DNA from: an uncultured Ruminococcus sp.
Lineage (GTDB): Bacteria > Bacillota > Clostridia > Oscillospirales > Acutalibacteraceae
Assembly (NCBI GenBank): GCA_902773325.1
Contig: CACYDW010000060.1
Span: 1-34,784 of the forward strand
DNA: 34,784 nucleotides
Reading direction: 5' to 3'
This document shows, piece by piece, positions 24,593-33,423 of this stretch. The notes beneath the pieces are model-generated. The model was not told where the DNA came from. It ran no database searches and saw nothing but the letters and a program-made list of their open reading frames with translations. The number at the start of each line of letters is the position of its first letter. The stretch's first letter is position 1. Both the position numbers and the translations under genes were made by a program.

Positions 24593-27500
24593 ATGATTTT
24601 TTCGGAGTTTTTCAGCAATTATATAGATACCGCAGGGCTTGAGCCGTCTGTCGGACAGAGCGAAATAACCAATGTAAAGGTAGATTCCCGTAAAGGCTTG
24701 ATAGAAATCTATATTACTTGTGGGGAGCTTACGGAACGCAACACAATTTTTTCGGTGGAAAAAGCAATATGCAATGCAATGCCAAGTCTGAGAAGCTGTC
24801 ATATATTTCCACATTATGACAGCTCGCTTTTCAGCACCGATTATTATACCGATCTGGTGCAGGAAATGAAGCGCCGTTATCCGTCGCTCAACGGAACGCT
24901 GAATGATTCATCGGCAGAGCTGCGTGATGACCGGCGCTTTGTGATCACCCTCCGTCACGGTGGGGCGGAAATTCTGAAAAGACAGGGCTTTGACAAGAAT
25001 CTTGTTGAACTGATCAGACAGGAGTTTGATCTGTCGGTGACGGTTGCCTTTGACGGGATCACCTCTATTGATGCAGACAGCGAGGTATACATAGAACGTC
25101 AGAAGCAAAATGAGGAGAAGGCGATCCGCGAGATACAGATTGCCCGACAAGAGGAATACGAAAGCATGATGAAGTCGGCAGACGAGCATAAGGCAAGGTC
25201 TGCTCCGACTGCTCCCAGGAACGTTGATTCTGCCGAAGCCGAGATCGAGATCCGTGAAGGAAAAAGCCTTTATCCGCAGTACGTCAGGGGCAGTGACAGT
25301 ACCATTTACGGCAGCCATATCAGGGGAAGTGTCACACCGCTTAAGGATGTCGGCAAGGATTCCGGAAAGGTCATATTCTGGGGCGAGATCTTTGATATGG
25401 ACGTCAAAGACACCAAGGATAAGAAAAAGAAGATCATTTCCATCAGCGTAACGGATTATTCGGGTTCAATTGTTGTAAAGGCAATAACCTTTAATGAGAA
25501 GTGCAAGGGCTTGCTGGAGCTGAAAAAGGGCAATTCTATTCTGGTAGAGGGCGAAGCACGTTTCGATACCTTTGATAACGATCTGGTCGTCATGGCAGAT
25601 TCCGTAGCCATTGTTGCAAAGCAGAGGGTTGTGGATAAGGCGGAAAAAAAGCGTGTAGAGCTGCATCTTCATACCAATATGTCCGCTATGGATGCCGTTA
25701 CCAACGCAGGTGATCTTGTCAACCGTGCCTATTCATGGGGAATGCCGGCAATAGCTATCACCGACCATGGTGTAGCACAGGCATTTCCCGACGCGATGAA
25801 GGCTTATGACGGTATACGGAAAAAGGGCGGCAAGTTCAAGGTGATCTACGGTGTAGAAGCGTACTTCATCAACGATGAGGCTTCCACAGCAGTAGTCGGT
25901 ACTGCTGATCGGGAACTGGACGGCGAATTCATTGTATTTGATATCGAAACAACCGGTCTGGGTGTACTCAAAGAGCGCATTACCGAAATCGGTGCTGTCA
26001 GGCTCGTTAACGGTGAGATCACAGACACCTTCTCGACCTTTGTCGATCCGGAGAAGCATATTCCCGAGAATATCACACGGCTCACGGGCATTACCGATGA
26101 GATGGTTGCCGGTGCACCCTCAGAGCGGCAGGCGGTAGAAAGCTTCCTTGCCTTCTGCGGTGACAATGCGGTGGTCGTAGCGCATAATGCTTCTTTTGAT
26201 ACCGGCTTTATCAAGGCGGCAGCAGAGCGTCACGGAATTCCGTATACGCTGACACATATCGATACACTTGCCATATCGCGCGGAATGTTTGCTCAGCTTG
26301 GCAAGCATAAGCTTGACGTGATCGCCAAGCATCTCAAGCTGGGAGATTTTGATCATCATAGGGCAGCAGATGATGCCATGATGCTGGCAAAAATTTTTCA
26401 GGTCATGCTCCGTAAGCTTGCCGATGAATATAAGGTTTCACAAATATCGCAGATCGCTTCCGCTTTGCCCAAACCGAATATCAAAACATACCGCTATTAT
26501 CATCAGATTCTGCTTGCCAAAAATCAGGCGGGTCTGAAAAACCTCTATAAGCTTATTTCCAAATCTCATATTGACTATTTCTACAAGAAGCCGCTGATTC
26601 CCAAATCCGAGCTTGTCAGACACCGCAACGGGCTGATCATCGGCAGCGCCTGTGAAGCGGGTGAGCTTTTCAGAGCGATCGTCAACGCAGCGGATCACGA
26701 GGAACTGAAGCAGATCGCGTCCTTCTATGACTATCTCGAAATCCAGCCGATCGGCAACAATATGTTCCTTTATAATAACGGTACAGTCAGCAGTATCGAA
26801 GAACTGCAAAACCTGAACAGAAAGGTGGTTGAGCTGGGCGAGGAACTGAATATCCCCGTTGCAGCCACCTGTGATGTTCATTTTATGGATCCCCATGAGA
26901 GTGAATACCGCAAGATTCTCATGACCTCACAAAAATATCCCGATGCGGAGAACCAGCCGCCGCTTTATTTCCGTACAACTGCCGAAATGCTCAGCGAATT
27001 TGCCTATCTCGGCAAGGAAAAGGCTTATGAGGTCGTTGTGGAGAATACCAATTATATTGCCGATATGATTGAGGATATCCGTGCTGTGCCGAAGGGCAAC
27101 TTTCCTCCGTTTATTGAAGGTGCAGAGGAGCAGCTTACGGAAATCACATGGAAGCGCGCCAAGGAGATCTACGGTGACCCGCTGCCTGAGATCGTCAAGG
27201 CAAGAATTGACAAGGAACTGAATTCTATCATCAAGAACGGTTTTTCGGTGCTTTATATGACGGCTCAGAAGCTGGTTGCCAATTCCAATGCTCACGGTTA
27301 TCTGGTGGGTTCGCGTGGTTCGGTCGGCTCATCGTTTGTGGCGACCATGTCGGGAATTTCGGAGGTCAATCCGCTGTGTCCGCACTATATTTGCCCAAAA
27401 TGCTGCAACAGCGAATTCTTTGATGACGGCAGCTACGGCTCGGGTTTTGATCTTCCGCCCAAAAACTGCCCCAACTGCGGCACGGAATATCTCCGTGACG

Positions 27501-28984
27501 GACATGATATCCCGTTTGAAACCTTTCTGGGCTTCAAGGGTGATAAGACCCCCGATATTGACCTGAACTTTGCCGGCGAATATCAGTCGGACTCCCACAA
27601 ATACACCGAGGAGCTTTTCGGCAAGGATAACGTGTTCAAGGCGGGTACGATCGCAGCAGTTGCGGATAAAACGGCTATCGGCTTTGTCAAAAAGTATGAG
27701 GAAGAAAAGGGACTTCACTACAATCGTGCAGAGGTCATGCGCCTTGCTAACGGGTGTACAGGTGTCAGACGCACCACCGGTCAGCACCCCGGCGGTATGG
27801 TTGTTATTCCGCGAATGAATGATGTTTACGAGTTTTGTCCGATTCAGCACCCCGCCAATGACCAGAAGGTGGATACCCTGACTACCCACTTCGACTTCCA
27901 TTCGATTCATGATACGGTATGCAAGCTTGATGAGCTTGGTCACGATGTGCCTACGATCTATCGCTATCTGGAGGAATATACCGGAATTGACGTTATGAGT
28001 ATTTCCATGAGTGACCCCGAAGTGATGTCGCTGTTTACTTCGACCGAAGCACTGGGTGTCACACCGGAGGACATTGACTCGCAGACAGGGACGTTCTCTC
28101 TGCCGGAAGTCGGTACAAGCTTTGTGCGAGGAATGCTGATCGATACCCAGCCCAAAACCTTCTCTGACCTTTTGCAGGTTTCTGGACTGTCGCACGGTAC
28201 AGACGTTTATCTCGGCAATGCAGCCGACCTGATCGAAAAAGGTGTCTGCACCATTTCGGAGGTTATCGGAACGCGTGACAACATTATGGTATATCTGATG
28301 CACAAGGGACTCGAGCCGGATATGGCATTCAAGATCATGGAAATCGTCCGTAAGGGAAACGCGACCAAGCTGCTCACCGAGGAACATATCAAAGCTATGA
28401 AGGAGCATGACGTGCCGCAGTGGTATATTGATTCGTGTATGAAGATCAAGTATATGTTCCCGAAAGCACACGCAGCCGCCTATATGATCGCCACACTGCG
28501 TCTGGGTTGGTATAAGGTTCATAGGGCAAAGGAGTATTATGCGGCATATTTTACTGTGAGAAACGATGACTTTGACGGTGCGCTGGTTGCAAAGGGCAGA
28601 AATGCGGTCAGGGCAAGAATGCAGGACATCGCTGCTAAAATGCAGAAGAAGGAAGCGACCGCTAAAGAGGAATCCAGCTATGCCATGCTCCAGATCATCA
28701 ACGAGATGCTCTGCCGCGGCATTGAGGTACTGCCGGTCGATATCTATAAATCTGATGCAAGAAAGTTTCTGGTAGAGGGCGATAAGATCAGACTGCCGTT
28801 TGTATCGCTTTCAGGTGTGGGAGAGGCTGCGGCATACAGCCTTGCAGATGCCAAAAATGACGGAGAGTTTACCTCCATAGAGGATTTCCAGCAGCGTGCG
28901 AAGGTATCAAAAACAGTTATAGAGCTGCTCAAAAGTGTCGGCGCATTCGGCGATCTTCCCGACAGCAGCCAGATCACATTCTGA
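24593..28984 (+). CDS. polC: DNA polymerase III alpha subunit, PolC type
   Basis: Replicative polymerase with built-in proofreading, 1463 aa, full length. Order: N-terminal domain (about 1-230), OB fold (about 250-340), PHP domain starting at ELHLHTNMSAMDAV near 355, a DEDD 3'-5' exonuclease inserted in it (FIVFDIETTGLG near 445, AHNASFDTGF), then the polymerase core from about 900 with SRGSVGSSFVATM, the four-Cys zinc site (CPKCC, CPNCG) and palm motif DIDLNFAGEYQ near 989. The C-terminus has the helix-hairpin-helix region. AAAGGAAAGG precedes the ATG. PolC is diagnostic of low-GC Gram-positives. Last gene of the long cluster. Confidence 0.98.
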   Translation: MIFSEFFSNYIDTAGLEPSVGQSEITNVKVDSRKGLIEIYITCGELTERNTIFSVEKAICNAMPSLRSCHIFPHYDSSLFSTDYYTDLVQEMKRRYPSLNGTLNDSSAELRDDRRFVITLRHGGAEILKRQGFDKNLVELIRQEFDLSVTVAFDGITSIDADSEVYIERQKQNEEKAIREIQIARQEEYESMMKSADEHKARSAPTAPRNVDSAEAEIEIREGKSLYPQYVRGSDSTIYGSHIRGSVTPLKDVGKDSGKVIFWGEIFDMDVKDTKDKKKKIISISVTDYSGSIVVKAITFNEKCKGLLELKKGNSILVEGEARFDTFDNDLVVMADSVAIVAKQRVVDKAEKKRVELHLHTNMSAMDAVTNAGDLVNRAYSWGMPAIAITDHGVAQAFPDAMKAYDGIRKKGGKFKVIYGVEAYFINDEASTAVVGTADRELDGEFIVFDIETTGLGVLKERITEIGAVRLVNGEITDTFSTFVDPEKHIPENITRLTGITDEMVAGAPSERQAVESFLAFCGDNAVVVAHNASFDTGFIKAAAERHGIPYTLTHIDTLAISRGMFAQLGKHKLDVIAKHLKLGDFDHHRAADDAMMLAKIFQVMLRKLADEYKVSQISQIASALPKPNIKTYRYYHQILLAKNQAGLKNLYKLISKSHIDYFYKKPLIPKSELVRHRNGLIIGSACEAGELFRAIVNAADHEELKQIASFYDYLEIQPIGNNMFLYNNGTVSSIEELQNLNRKVVELGEELNIPVAATCDVHFMDPHESEYRKILMTSQKYPDAENQPPLYFRTTAEMLSEFAYLGKEKAYEVVVENTNYIADMIEDIRAVPKGNFPPFIEGAEEQLTEITWKRAKEIYGDPLPEIVKARIDKELNSIIKNGFSVLYMTAQKLVANSNAHGYLVGSRGSVGSSFVATMSGISEVNPLCPHYICPKCCNSEFFDDGSYGSGFDLPPKNCPNCGTEYLRDGHDIPFETFLGFKGDKTPDIDLNFAGEYQSDSHKYTEELFGKDNVFKAGTIAAVADKTAIGFVKKYEEEKGLHYNRAEVMRLANGCTGVRRTTGQHPGGMVVIPRMNDVYEFCPIQHPANDQKVDTLTTHFDFHSIHDTVCKLDELGHDVPTIYRYLEEYTGIDVMSISMSDPEVMSLFTSTEALGVTPEDIDSQTGTFSLPEVGTSFVRGMLIDTQPKTFSDLLQVSGLSHGTDVYLGNAADLIEKGVCTISEVIGTRDNIMVYLMHKGLEPDMAFKIMEIVRKGNATKLLTEEHIKAMKEHDVPQWYIDSCMKIKYMFPKAHAAAYMIATLRLGWYKVHRAKEYYAAYFTVRNDDFDGALVAKGRNAVRARMQDIAAKMQKKEATAKEESSYAMLQIINEMLCRGIEVLPVDIYKSDARKFLVEGDKIRLPFVSLSGVGEAAAYSLADAKNDGEFTSIEDFQQRAKVSKTVIELLKSVGAFGDLPDSSQITF

Positions 28985-29030
28985 ACCGGTATTACCGAAA
29001 GACAGGATACCGGCAGAAAGGAGAATGAGT

Positions 29031-29795
29031 ATGTTTTGCCCGAACTGTGGAACAAAGGTGCAGAATAACGAACGGTTCTGCGTGCATTGCGGGAGCGCGT
29101 TGTCTGCGGCAGGCTCCGGACGTTATATAGTCAGTCGGAATAAAAACAGTCCGCCTGCTCCGGGGGACTTCCCGGAGGTCAGGAGGGTCACTCCCAATAT
29201 TTTACTCTGTGAGGACGGCAAATACCGTTGGAAATATGAAATGAGCCTGCTTAAGAATCCGACAATTTTTCTGTTGGTGTGGAAGATCCTGTTTTTTATC
29301 ATTCTGGGTATCTTCGCCGTGTTATTCCTGATCGACTGGATCGATTGGGGGGAATTGCAGCCGGAACGATTGTGGGACGATTTGCGGTTTTTTGTGTATT
29401 TTGTTGTCGGAATGACCGTCATCACAGGAGTCAGCTATCTTGTGTATGCAGCGATCATGGGAGGAAAATACTGTGTGATCTTCGAGATGGACGAGAAAGG
29501 GATCAATCATAAGCAAGCTCCTGAGCAGGCACAAAAAGCCAGACGCTTATCCCGCATGACAATAGCCGCAGGAATAGCAGCCGGCCGTATGTCTGCTGTG
29601 AGTGCCGGAATGAGTGCGGCGCGCACGGAAATGTATTCTGATTTTGCAAGTGTGCGCAAGATTAAATGCTATCCGATGCGCCACCTGATCAAAGTCAACG
29701 GTCTATTGGAACATAATCAGGTGTATGCCGCCAAAGAGGATTATGAGTTTGTCAGGAATTATATTATGGTTCATTGCCCGAATATAAAGAAATGA
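29031..29795 (+). CDS. Zinc-ribbon membrane protein, function unknown
   Basis: 254 aa. The N-terminus is a four-Cys zinc ribbon (CPNCGTKVQ and CVHCGSAL). After a linker come two hydrophobic segments (about residues 85-107 and 125-147), an Ala/Met-rich stretch with AGIAAGRMSAVSAGMSAA, and a soluble C-terminal part (PMRHLIKVNGLLEHNQVYA) resembling PH-like tails of similar proteins. The start at 29031 follows AAAGGAG by 7 nt; the longer frame overlaps polC. It may read through from polC. Function is not inferred. Confidence 0.75.
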   Translation: MFCPNCGTKVQNNERFCVHCGSALSAAGSGRYIVSRNKNSPPAPGDFPEVRRVTPNILLCEDGKYRWKYEMSLLKNPTIFLLVWKILFFIILGIFAVLFLIDWIDWGELQPERLWDDLRFFVYFVVGMTVITGVSYLVYAAIMGGKYCVIFEMDEKGINHKQAPEQAQKARRLSRMTIAAGIAAGRMSAVSAGMSAARTEMYSDFASVRKIKCYPMRHLIKVNGLLEHNQVYAAKEDYEFVRNYIMVHCPNIKK

Positions 29796-29806
29796 TAAAA
29801 CAGATA

Positions 29807-29839
29807 AAAGCCGCAGCGAGAATTTGTCGCTGCGGCTTT
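29807..29839. terminator. Bidirectional terminator
   Basis: A 13-bp perfect stem AAAGCCGCAGCGA/TCGCTGCGGCTTT (29807-29819 with 29827-29839) between convergent genes, with T-rich tails on both strands. It ends both the zinc-ribbon gene and the minus-strand amidohydrolase operon. Confidence 0.92.
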
Positions 29840-29847
29840 GTTGCCTG

Positions 29848-30663
29848 TTACCGGATTCTGATGTTGAACAGTTCGGCTGCATTTTTCCACATGAGCCTGT
29901 CGTATTGTTCTTCTGTCAGCAATTTTTTGGCTTGGTTAAAGTAATCCTGATAGAGGGAACGCTGACCAAAACTGTTGCAAAGATAGGTATCCTTGCCGTC
30001 GATCGGATTATCGCTTCCGAACAGTACCTTGCCGATTCCCGCTGCATGAATGAGCTTGAATGTGCTCTGAAGCGATACCCACGTAGTATCGCCATAGAGG
30101 TTAGGCAGTTTTGAAACGAGTGCGATGGCCTCGGTGTTGTCCGTGCCAAGCCCCATGTGTACCATCACAAAGCTGACCTTCGGGTGCCGCTTTGCCATGT
30201 TGTAGACCCTCAGGCAGGACGCTGCATCAGACCCGCCTGTGTGAACCACAGCGGGCAGACCATAATGCTCGCAAATTTCGATGAACGGCTCCATGCTTTT
30301 GTCGTCAAAAGGGATAACAGAGTGGAAGGGATGAAACTTGACGGCTTTGATATATTTTCTGTTGTCATCAATGGCTTTATACAGATCATAGCCGGCTTTT
30401 TCAAAGTAAGGTCTTACCCAGACCGCTGCGCCGATCCTTTCCGGATATTGTTTTGCAAAGGCTATGACCCGTTCAAGACACTCTGTCTGGGAATGCTGAT
30501 ATTTTTTCGGAACAGGTCTTTGCTGATGGTCAAATTCTGCCGCTTCAATGTTAGACACGATCGAATAGTCGATACCGTAGGTATCCATCGAGTAAATGAC
30601 ATCCTCCTCGGTCATGTTGAAGGTAAGCATATTGCCTATATGAACATGTGTATCAATAATCAT
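29848..30663 (-). CDS. Amidohydrolase-family metal-dependent hydrolase
   Basis: 271-aa TIM-barrel protein of the amidohydrolase-2 group (hydrolases and decarboxylases). IDTHVHIGN at the N-terminus gives the first two His ligands, KAVKFHPF the third region, VVHTGG and VMVHMG further metal His residues, and FGSDNP the catalytic Asp. The substrate is unknown. ATG 30663 was chosen because AAGGCGG lies 8 nt upstream; a GTG three codons earlier is possible. It follows nrdR by 13 nt and is read with it. Confidence 0.85.
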   Translation of the reverse strand: MIIDTHVHIGNMLTFNMTEEDVIYSMDTYGIDYSIVSNIEAAEFDHQQRPVPKKYQHSQTECLERVIAFAKQYPERIGAAVWVRPYFEKAGYDLYKAIDDNRKYIKAVKFHPFHSVIPFDDKSMEPFIEICEHYGLPAVVHTGGSDAASCLRVYNMAKRHPKVSFVMVHMGLGTDNTEAIALVSKLPNLYGDTTWVSLQSTFKLIHAAGIGKVLFGSDNPIDGKDTYLCNSFGQRSLYQDYFNQAKKLLTEEQYDRLMWKNAAELFNIRIR

Positions 30664-30676
30664 TTCAGACACCGCC

Positions 30677-31132
30677 TTATTTTTCAGAAATCAGCTTGGT
30701 AAGCTCCTCCATGAAGGTGTGAATATCCTTGAATTCCCTGTATACGCAGGCAAAGCGCACATAGGCAACCTCATCCACATCCCTGAGCACCTCCATGGTG
30801 TATTCTCCGATGGATACGGACGATATTTCACGGTCAAGAGAATTATGTATTTTGGTTTCCACTCTGTCTACGATAGAATCGATCTTGTCCAGTGAGATCG
30901 GGCGTTTTTCACAGGCACGCATAATGCCCTTTGTAAGCTTTTCGCGGTTATAGGGTTCTCTTGAATTATCCTTTTTGATAACCATAACAGGAGTTGTTTC
31001 AACGATCTCGTAGGTGGTGAACCGCTTGGAGCAGTTGAAGCATTCCCTGCGCCGTCTGATTCTTTCTCCCTCATCGGTTGGGCGGGAGTCAACCACCTTG
31101 CTTTCTTCACAGCCGCAATATGGACATTTCAC
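30677..31132 (-). CDS. nrdR: Transcriptional repressor NrdR
   Basis: 151-aa zinc-ribbon plus ATP-cone regulator that represses ribonucleotide reductase genes according to the dATP/ATP level. Zinc ligands C3, C6, C31 and C34 are intact (CPYCG and [11 protein letters not shown]). The ATP cone follows ([30 protein letters not shown]). The start is a GTG with GGAG 9 nt upstream; there is no better ATG. It sits in the middle of a three-gene minus-strand unit with two enzymes of no known link to nucleotide reduction. Confidence 0.97.
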   Translation of the reverse strand: MKCPYCGCEESKVVDSRPTDEGERIRRRRECFNCSKRFTTYEIVETTPVMVIKKDNSREPYNREKLTKGIMRACEKRPISLDKIDSIVDRVETKIHNSLDREISSVSIGEYTMEVLRDVDEVAYVRFACVYREFKDIHTFMEELTKLISEK

Positions 31133-31162
31133 GTGTCATTTCTCCTTTACAATTTATTGGTA

Positions 31163-31954
31163 CTACAGACGTTCAATGATCGCCTGAAGATGCACCCGCG
31201 CATCGGTCAGTTCGGATTGGTCACCGTAGCTGAAACGATAGACCTCGATGATCAGTTCCCCGTCAAAGCCCGAGAGCTTCAGATGTCTTAAAAAGCCTTC
31301 TGTATCAAAACAGCCCTTTCCCGGCAGCAGACAGGAGTTTTCGCCGGAATGATCGCTGATATGGATCTGTTTCAGGCTGCTGCCCATTGCATCTGTCATT
31401 TCGGAAGCACTGATGCCGCAGAGCCGTGCCTGCTTTGTATCACACACAAAGGCGCAGTGCGCGTGGATTTCTTCTGTCATTTTTCTGATGAAGGCCGGGT
31501 CACCGCTTCTGAACCTGTTGACATTTTCCTGTATCAGCTCCACACCGTAGCAGGCGGCTCTTTGTTGCAATACTGCAAAACGGCTGAAATACTCGCTGTC
31601 TGAAAGCTTTGACTGATAGGCAGTAGTCAGTCCGTGCAGAACCACACGTTTTGCGCCAAGCTTTTGTGCGGCTCTGAAAAACATCTCATAAAAGTTCACA
31701 CCGTCAAAAAATCGCTGTTTATAATCCGAAAACAGCAGAAAGGATTCAAACGACGAAGTGAACGGATGAACAGAAACGACTTCTGCATCAAAGGTGTCCA
31801 GACGCGCTTTCAGTTTATCGATGCAGTCATTTTCGAGGTCGGAGAAGGTGTTGAAAAAAATCTCAAAGACTTTGAATCCTGCTTCCGTGAGTTCATAAAT
31901 GCTGTCATATACAGACATAGGGTAAAGACAGCCCGTAGATATGCCTATTCTCAT
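31163..31954 (-). CDS. Sugar phosphate isomerase/epimerase-like TIM-barrel protein
   Basis: 263 aa, xylose-isomerase/AP-endonuclease-2 fold. Conserved parts are MRIGISTGCLYPM, the VVSVHPFTSSFESFL and KRVVLHGLTTAYQS strands, LIQENVN with a Glu ligand, FVCDTKQARLCG, QIHISDHSGEN, and LIIEVYRF with the last Glu. The reaction cannot be named. Two starts have good ribosome sites: ATG 31984 (TAGGAGG) and ATG 31954 (CGGAGG). The predicted transcription start near 31990 falls inside the first site, so 31954 is preferred. First gene of the unit with nrdR and the amidohydrolase. Confidence 0.85.
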   Translation of the reverse strand: MRIGISTGCLYPMSVYDSIYELTEAGFKVFEIFFNTFSDLENDCIDKLKARLDTFDAEVVSVHPFTSSFESFLLFSDYKQRFFDGVNFYEMFFRAAQKLGAKRVVLHGLTTAYQSKLSDSEYFSRFAVLQQRAACYGVELIQENVNRFRSGDPAFIRKMTEEIHAHCAFVCDTKQARLCGISASEMTDAMGSSLKQIHISDHSGENSCLLPGKGCFDTEGFLRHLKLSGFDGELIIEVYRFSYGDQSELTDARVHLQAIIERL

Positions 31955-31996
31955 AATTTCCTCCGTTATGGAACATAGACCCATGTATCCTCCTAC

Positions 31997-32025
31997 ATAA
32001 TATAACTTTTTGCGTGTAAAGTCAA
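31997..32025 (-). promoter_or_regulatory. Promoter of the epimerase-nrdR-amidohydrolase unit
   Basis: On the minus strand TTGACT (32025-32020), 17-nt spacer, TATTAT (32002-31997). The start near 31990 gives a leader of about 35 nt to ATG 31954. Confidence 0.8.
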
Positions 32026-32132
32026 TTTGTTTGAGCAAATATGTTCATCGGCGCGGAAAAAGTCCACAGGGAAGCAAGGTATGATCTGGTAAAAAATAAT
32101 AAAAAAAATTATCAAAAATCTATAAAAAACAC

Positions 32133-32161
32133 TTGACAATAAAAGAATTTTAGTATATTAT
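32133..32161 (+). promoter_or_regulatory. Promoter of the putative small RNA
   Basis: TTGACA (32133-32138), 17-nt spacer, TATTAT (32156-32161): consensus-quality promoter without a gene or ribosome binding site downstream. Confidence 0.85.
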
Positions 32162-32167
32162 AATAAC

Positions 32168-32316
32168 AAGTTCAGAACACAATCTGAGCGGTAAGAACGG
32201 AACGTTTCTTACCGGGTTCCTTTCATTTTGATTATTCCTTTTCTTTCCTTTTTCCTTTTTTCTTTTTATTCCTTTAGCAAAAACGCAGAGTTTCCGTGCT
32301 CTGCGTTTTTGCTTTT
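32168..32316 (+). ncRNA. Putative small RNA with pyrimidine-rich middle
   Basis: Transcript predicted from the promoter at 32133-32161 to the terminator at 32276-32318, about 150 nt. It has a short TCAGA/TCTGA hairpin (32172-32187), a CGGTAAGAA/TTCTTACCG hairpin (32189-32214), then about 60 nt almost free of purines (32216-32275) made of C/T runs such as CTTTCC, then the terminator hairpin. The only long frame across it starts at a non-ATG codon with no ribosome site. The C/T tract could pair with purine-rich ribosome binding sites; function is inference. Confidence 0.6.
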
Positions 32317-32318
32317 GT
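32276..32318 (+). terminator. Terminator of the putative small RNA
   Basis: AGCAAAAACGCAGAG (32276-32290) pairs with CTCTGCGTTTTTGCT (32299-32313), 8-nt loop, followed by T-rich sequence. Very stable. Confidence 0.9.
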
Positions 32319-32374
32319 GCTTTTTTCGGAAAAATTTGCTGTATGAAAACGACCTTTTATTCTTCCTTGTGCGT

Positions 32375-32392
32375 TATAATTCCGGAAATTAT
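32375..32392 (+). promoter_or_regulatory. Possible -10 and operator of the efflux genes
   Basis: TATAAT (32375-32380) lies in an inverted repeat ATAATT-CCGGA-AATTAT (about 32376-32392). The -35 is weak. A regulator could bind here; this is inference. Confidence 0.4.
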
Positions 32393-32421
32393 TCAAATAA
32401 TAATCGAGGGAGATGTGTGTG

Positions 32422-33423
32422 ATGAAAAAATATGTATACTTAGTGCTGAGCACCGTTATGCTGATCGCTTTGATCGTTATGTCCGGCTTTATTGCTGATG
32501 GTCAGATCGTAACCGTCGAAACGTATCCGGTGCATCCGGAAACCGAAGAAAGTATCATTACGGTGAATGGAAAAATAGAATATAACTGCGAAAAGAGCAT
32601 CAGAAATGAAGGAGCGGGCATCATCAACGAAATCAATGTCGGCAGCGGCGATCGGGTGGAGCAGGGCGATCTTTTGTTTTCCTATTATGCACTCGGCAGC
32701 TCCTACGAAGCCATGCTGTCGGATTATGCCGACATAGAGCATCTTGGAATACTCCTTGGCAATATGGAAAACAAGGAGATTCCCGATGATATTATTTCAG
32801 AAGCCAAAAAATATGCCGAACTGATCTGTGTGTATTCCGATTACAGCGGTACGGTCATCGATATTGCCTATAAAGCCGATGAGGTCATTTCCAAAAACAC
32901 CGAAGTGATGAAGGTGAGTAATACCGAACAATACAATATTCCGGCAGCGGTAAATGAAACCGTCATAGAAAAAATCAAAACGGGGCAGAGGGTCACTGTA
33001 AGGCTCAGTGCGATCAAAGACCGTAGGTTTTCCGGAAAGGTAACGAGTATTGCTGATGCCGCTGAGCAGACAACCGGACTTACCGGAAAGGAAACAACCG
33101 TTAAGGTTACGATTTCCCTTGATGACGACCTTGGCGAGAAGCTTCGTCCCGGCTACAGTGCGGAGTGTTCGATTATTACCTCGGTCGATGACGGCGTTCT
33201 GGTGATCCCCTATGATGATATCCATACAGATGATGAAGGTGATTATGTGTTTATTGTCCGGAATCAGACGGCTAAAAAGATGTATATCAAAACAGGACGG
33301 GAATATAAGAATGGTGCAGAGGTGATCAGCGGTCTGCACGAGAACGACAGAATCATTACGAATGCCGATACACTTTCTGACGGTCAGACGATCAGACTGT
33401 CCACGGAGAACCATCATGCTTGA
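32422..33423 (+). CDS. HlyD/MacA-family efflux adaptor subunit
   Basis: 333 aa. An N-terminal membrane anchor (about residues 4-26) is followed by a split lipoyl/barrel-sandwich domain (GAGIINEINVGSGDRVEQGD and VYSDYSGTVIDIAYKADEVI), a very short helical hairpin between them, a beta-barrel (VRLSAIKDRRFSGKVTSI, LRPGYSAECSI) and a membrane-proximal part (DDEGDYVFIV). This fits adaptors of MacB-type ABC exporters in Gram-positives, with no outer membrane partner needed. ATG 32422 is 9 nt after GAGGGAG; the ATG at 32413 touches that site. It overlaps the permease gene by 8 nt. Confidence 0.9.
   Translation: MKKYVYLVLSTVMLIALIVMSGFIADGQIVTVETYPVHPETEESIITVNGKIEYNCEKSIRNEGAGIINEINVGSGDRVEQGDLLFSYYALGSSYEAMLSDYADIEHLGILLGNMENKEIPDDIISEAKKYAELICVYSDYSGTVIDIAYKADEVISKNTEVMKVSNTEQYNIPAAVNETVIEKIKTGQRVTVRLSAIKDRRFSGKVTSIADAAEQTTGLTGKETTVKVTISLDDDLGEKLRPGYSAECSIITSVDDGVLVIPYDDIHTDDEGDYVFIVRNQTAKKMYIKTGREYKNGAEVISGLHENDRIITNADTLSDGQTIRLSTENHHA

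Noticed and set aside
27329-28522. Long minus-strand ORF opposite polC
   Set aside because: Antisense shadow of conserved polymerase sequence; no recognisable domain.
32228-32422. 64-codon ORF rich in Phe and Leu
   Set aside because: Starts at a non-ATG codon without a ribosome site and crosses a pyrimidine tract and a strong terminator; the composition is explained by the C/T run.
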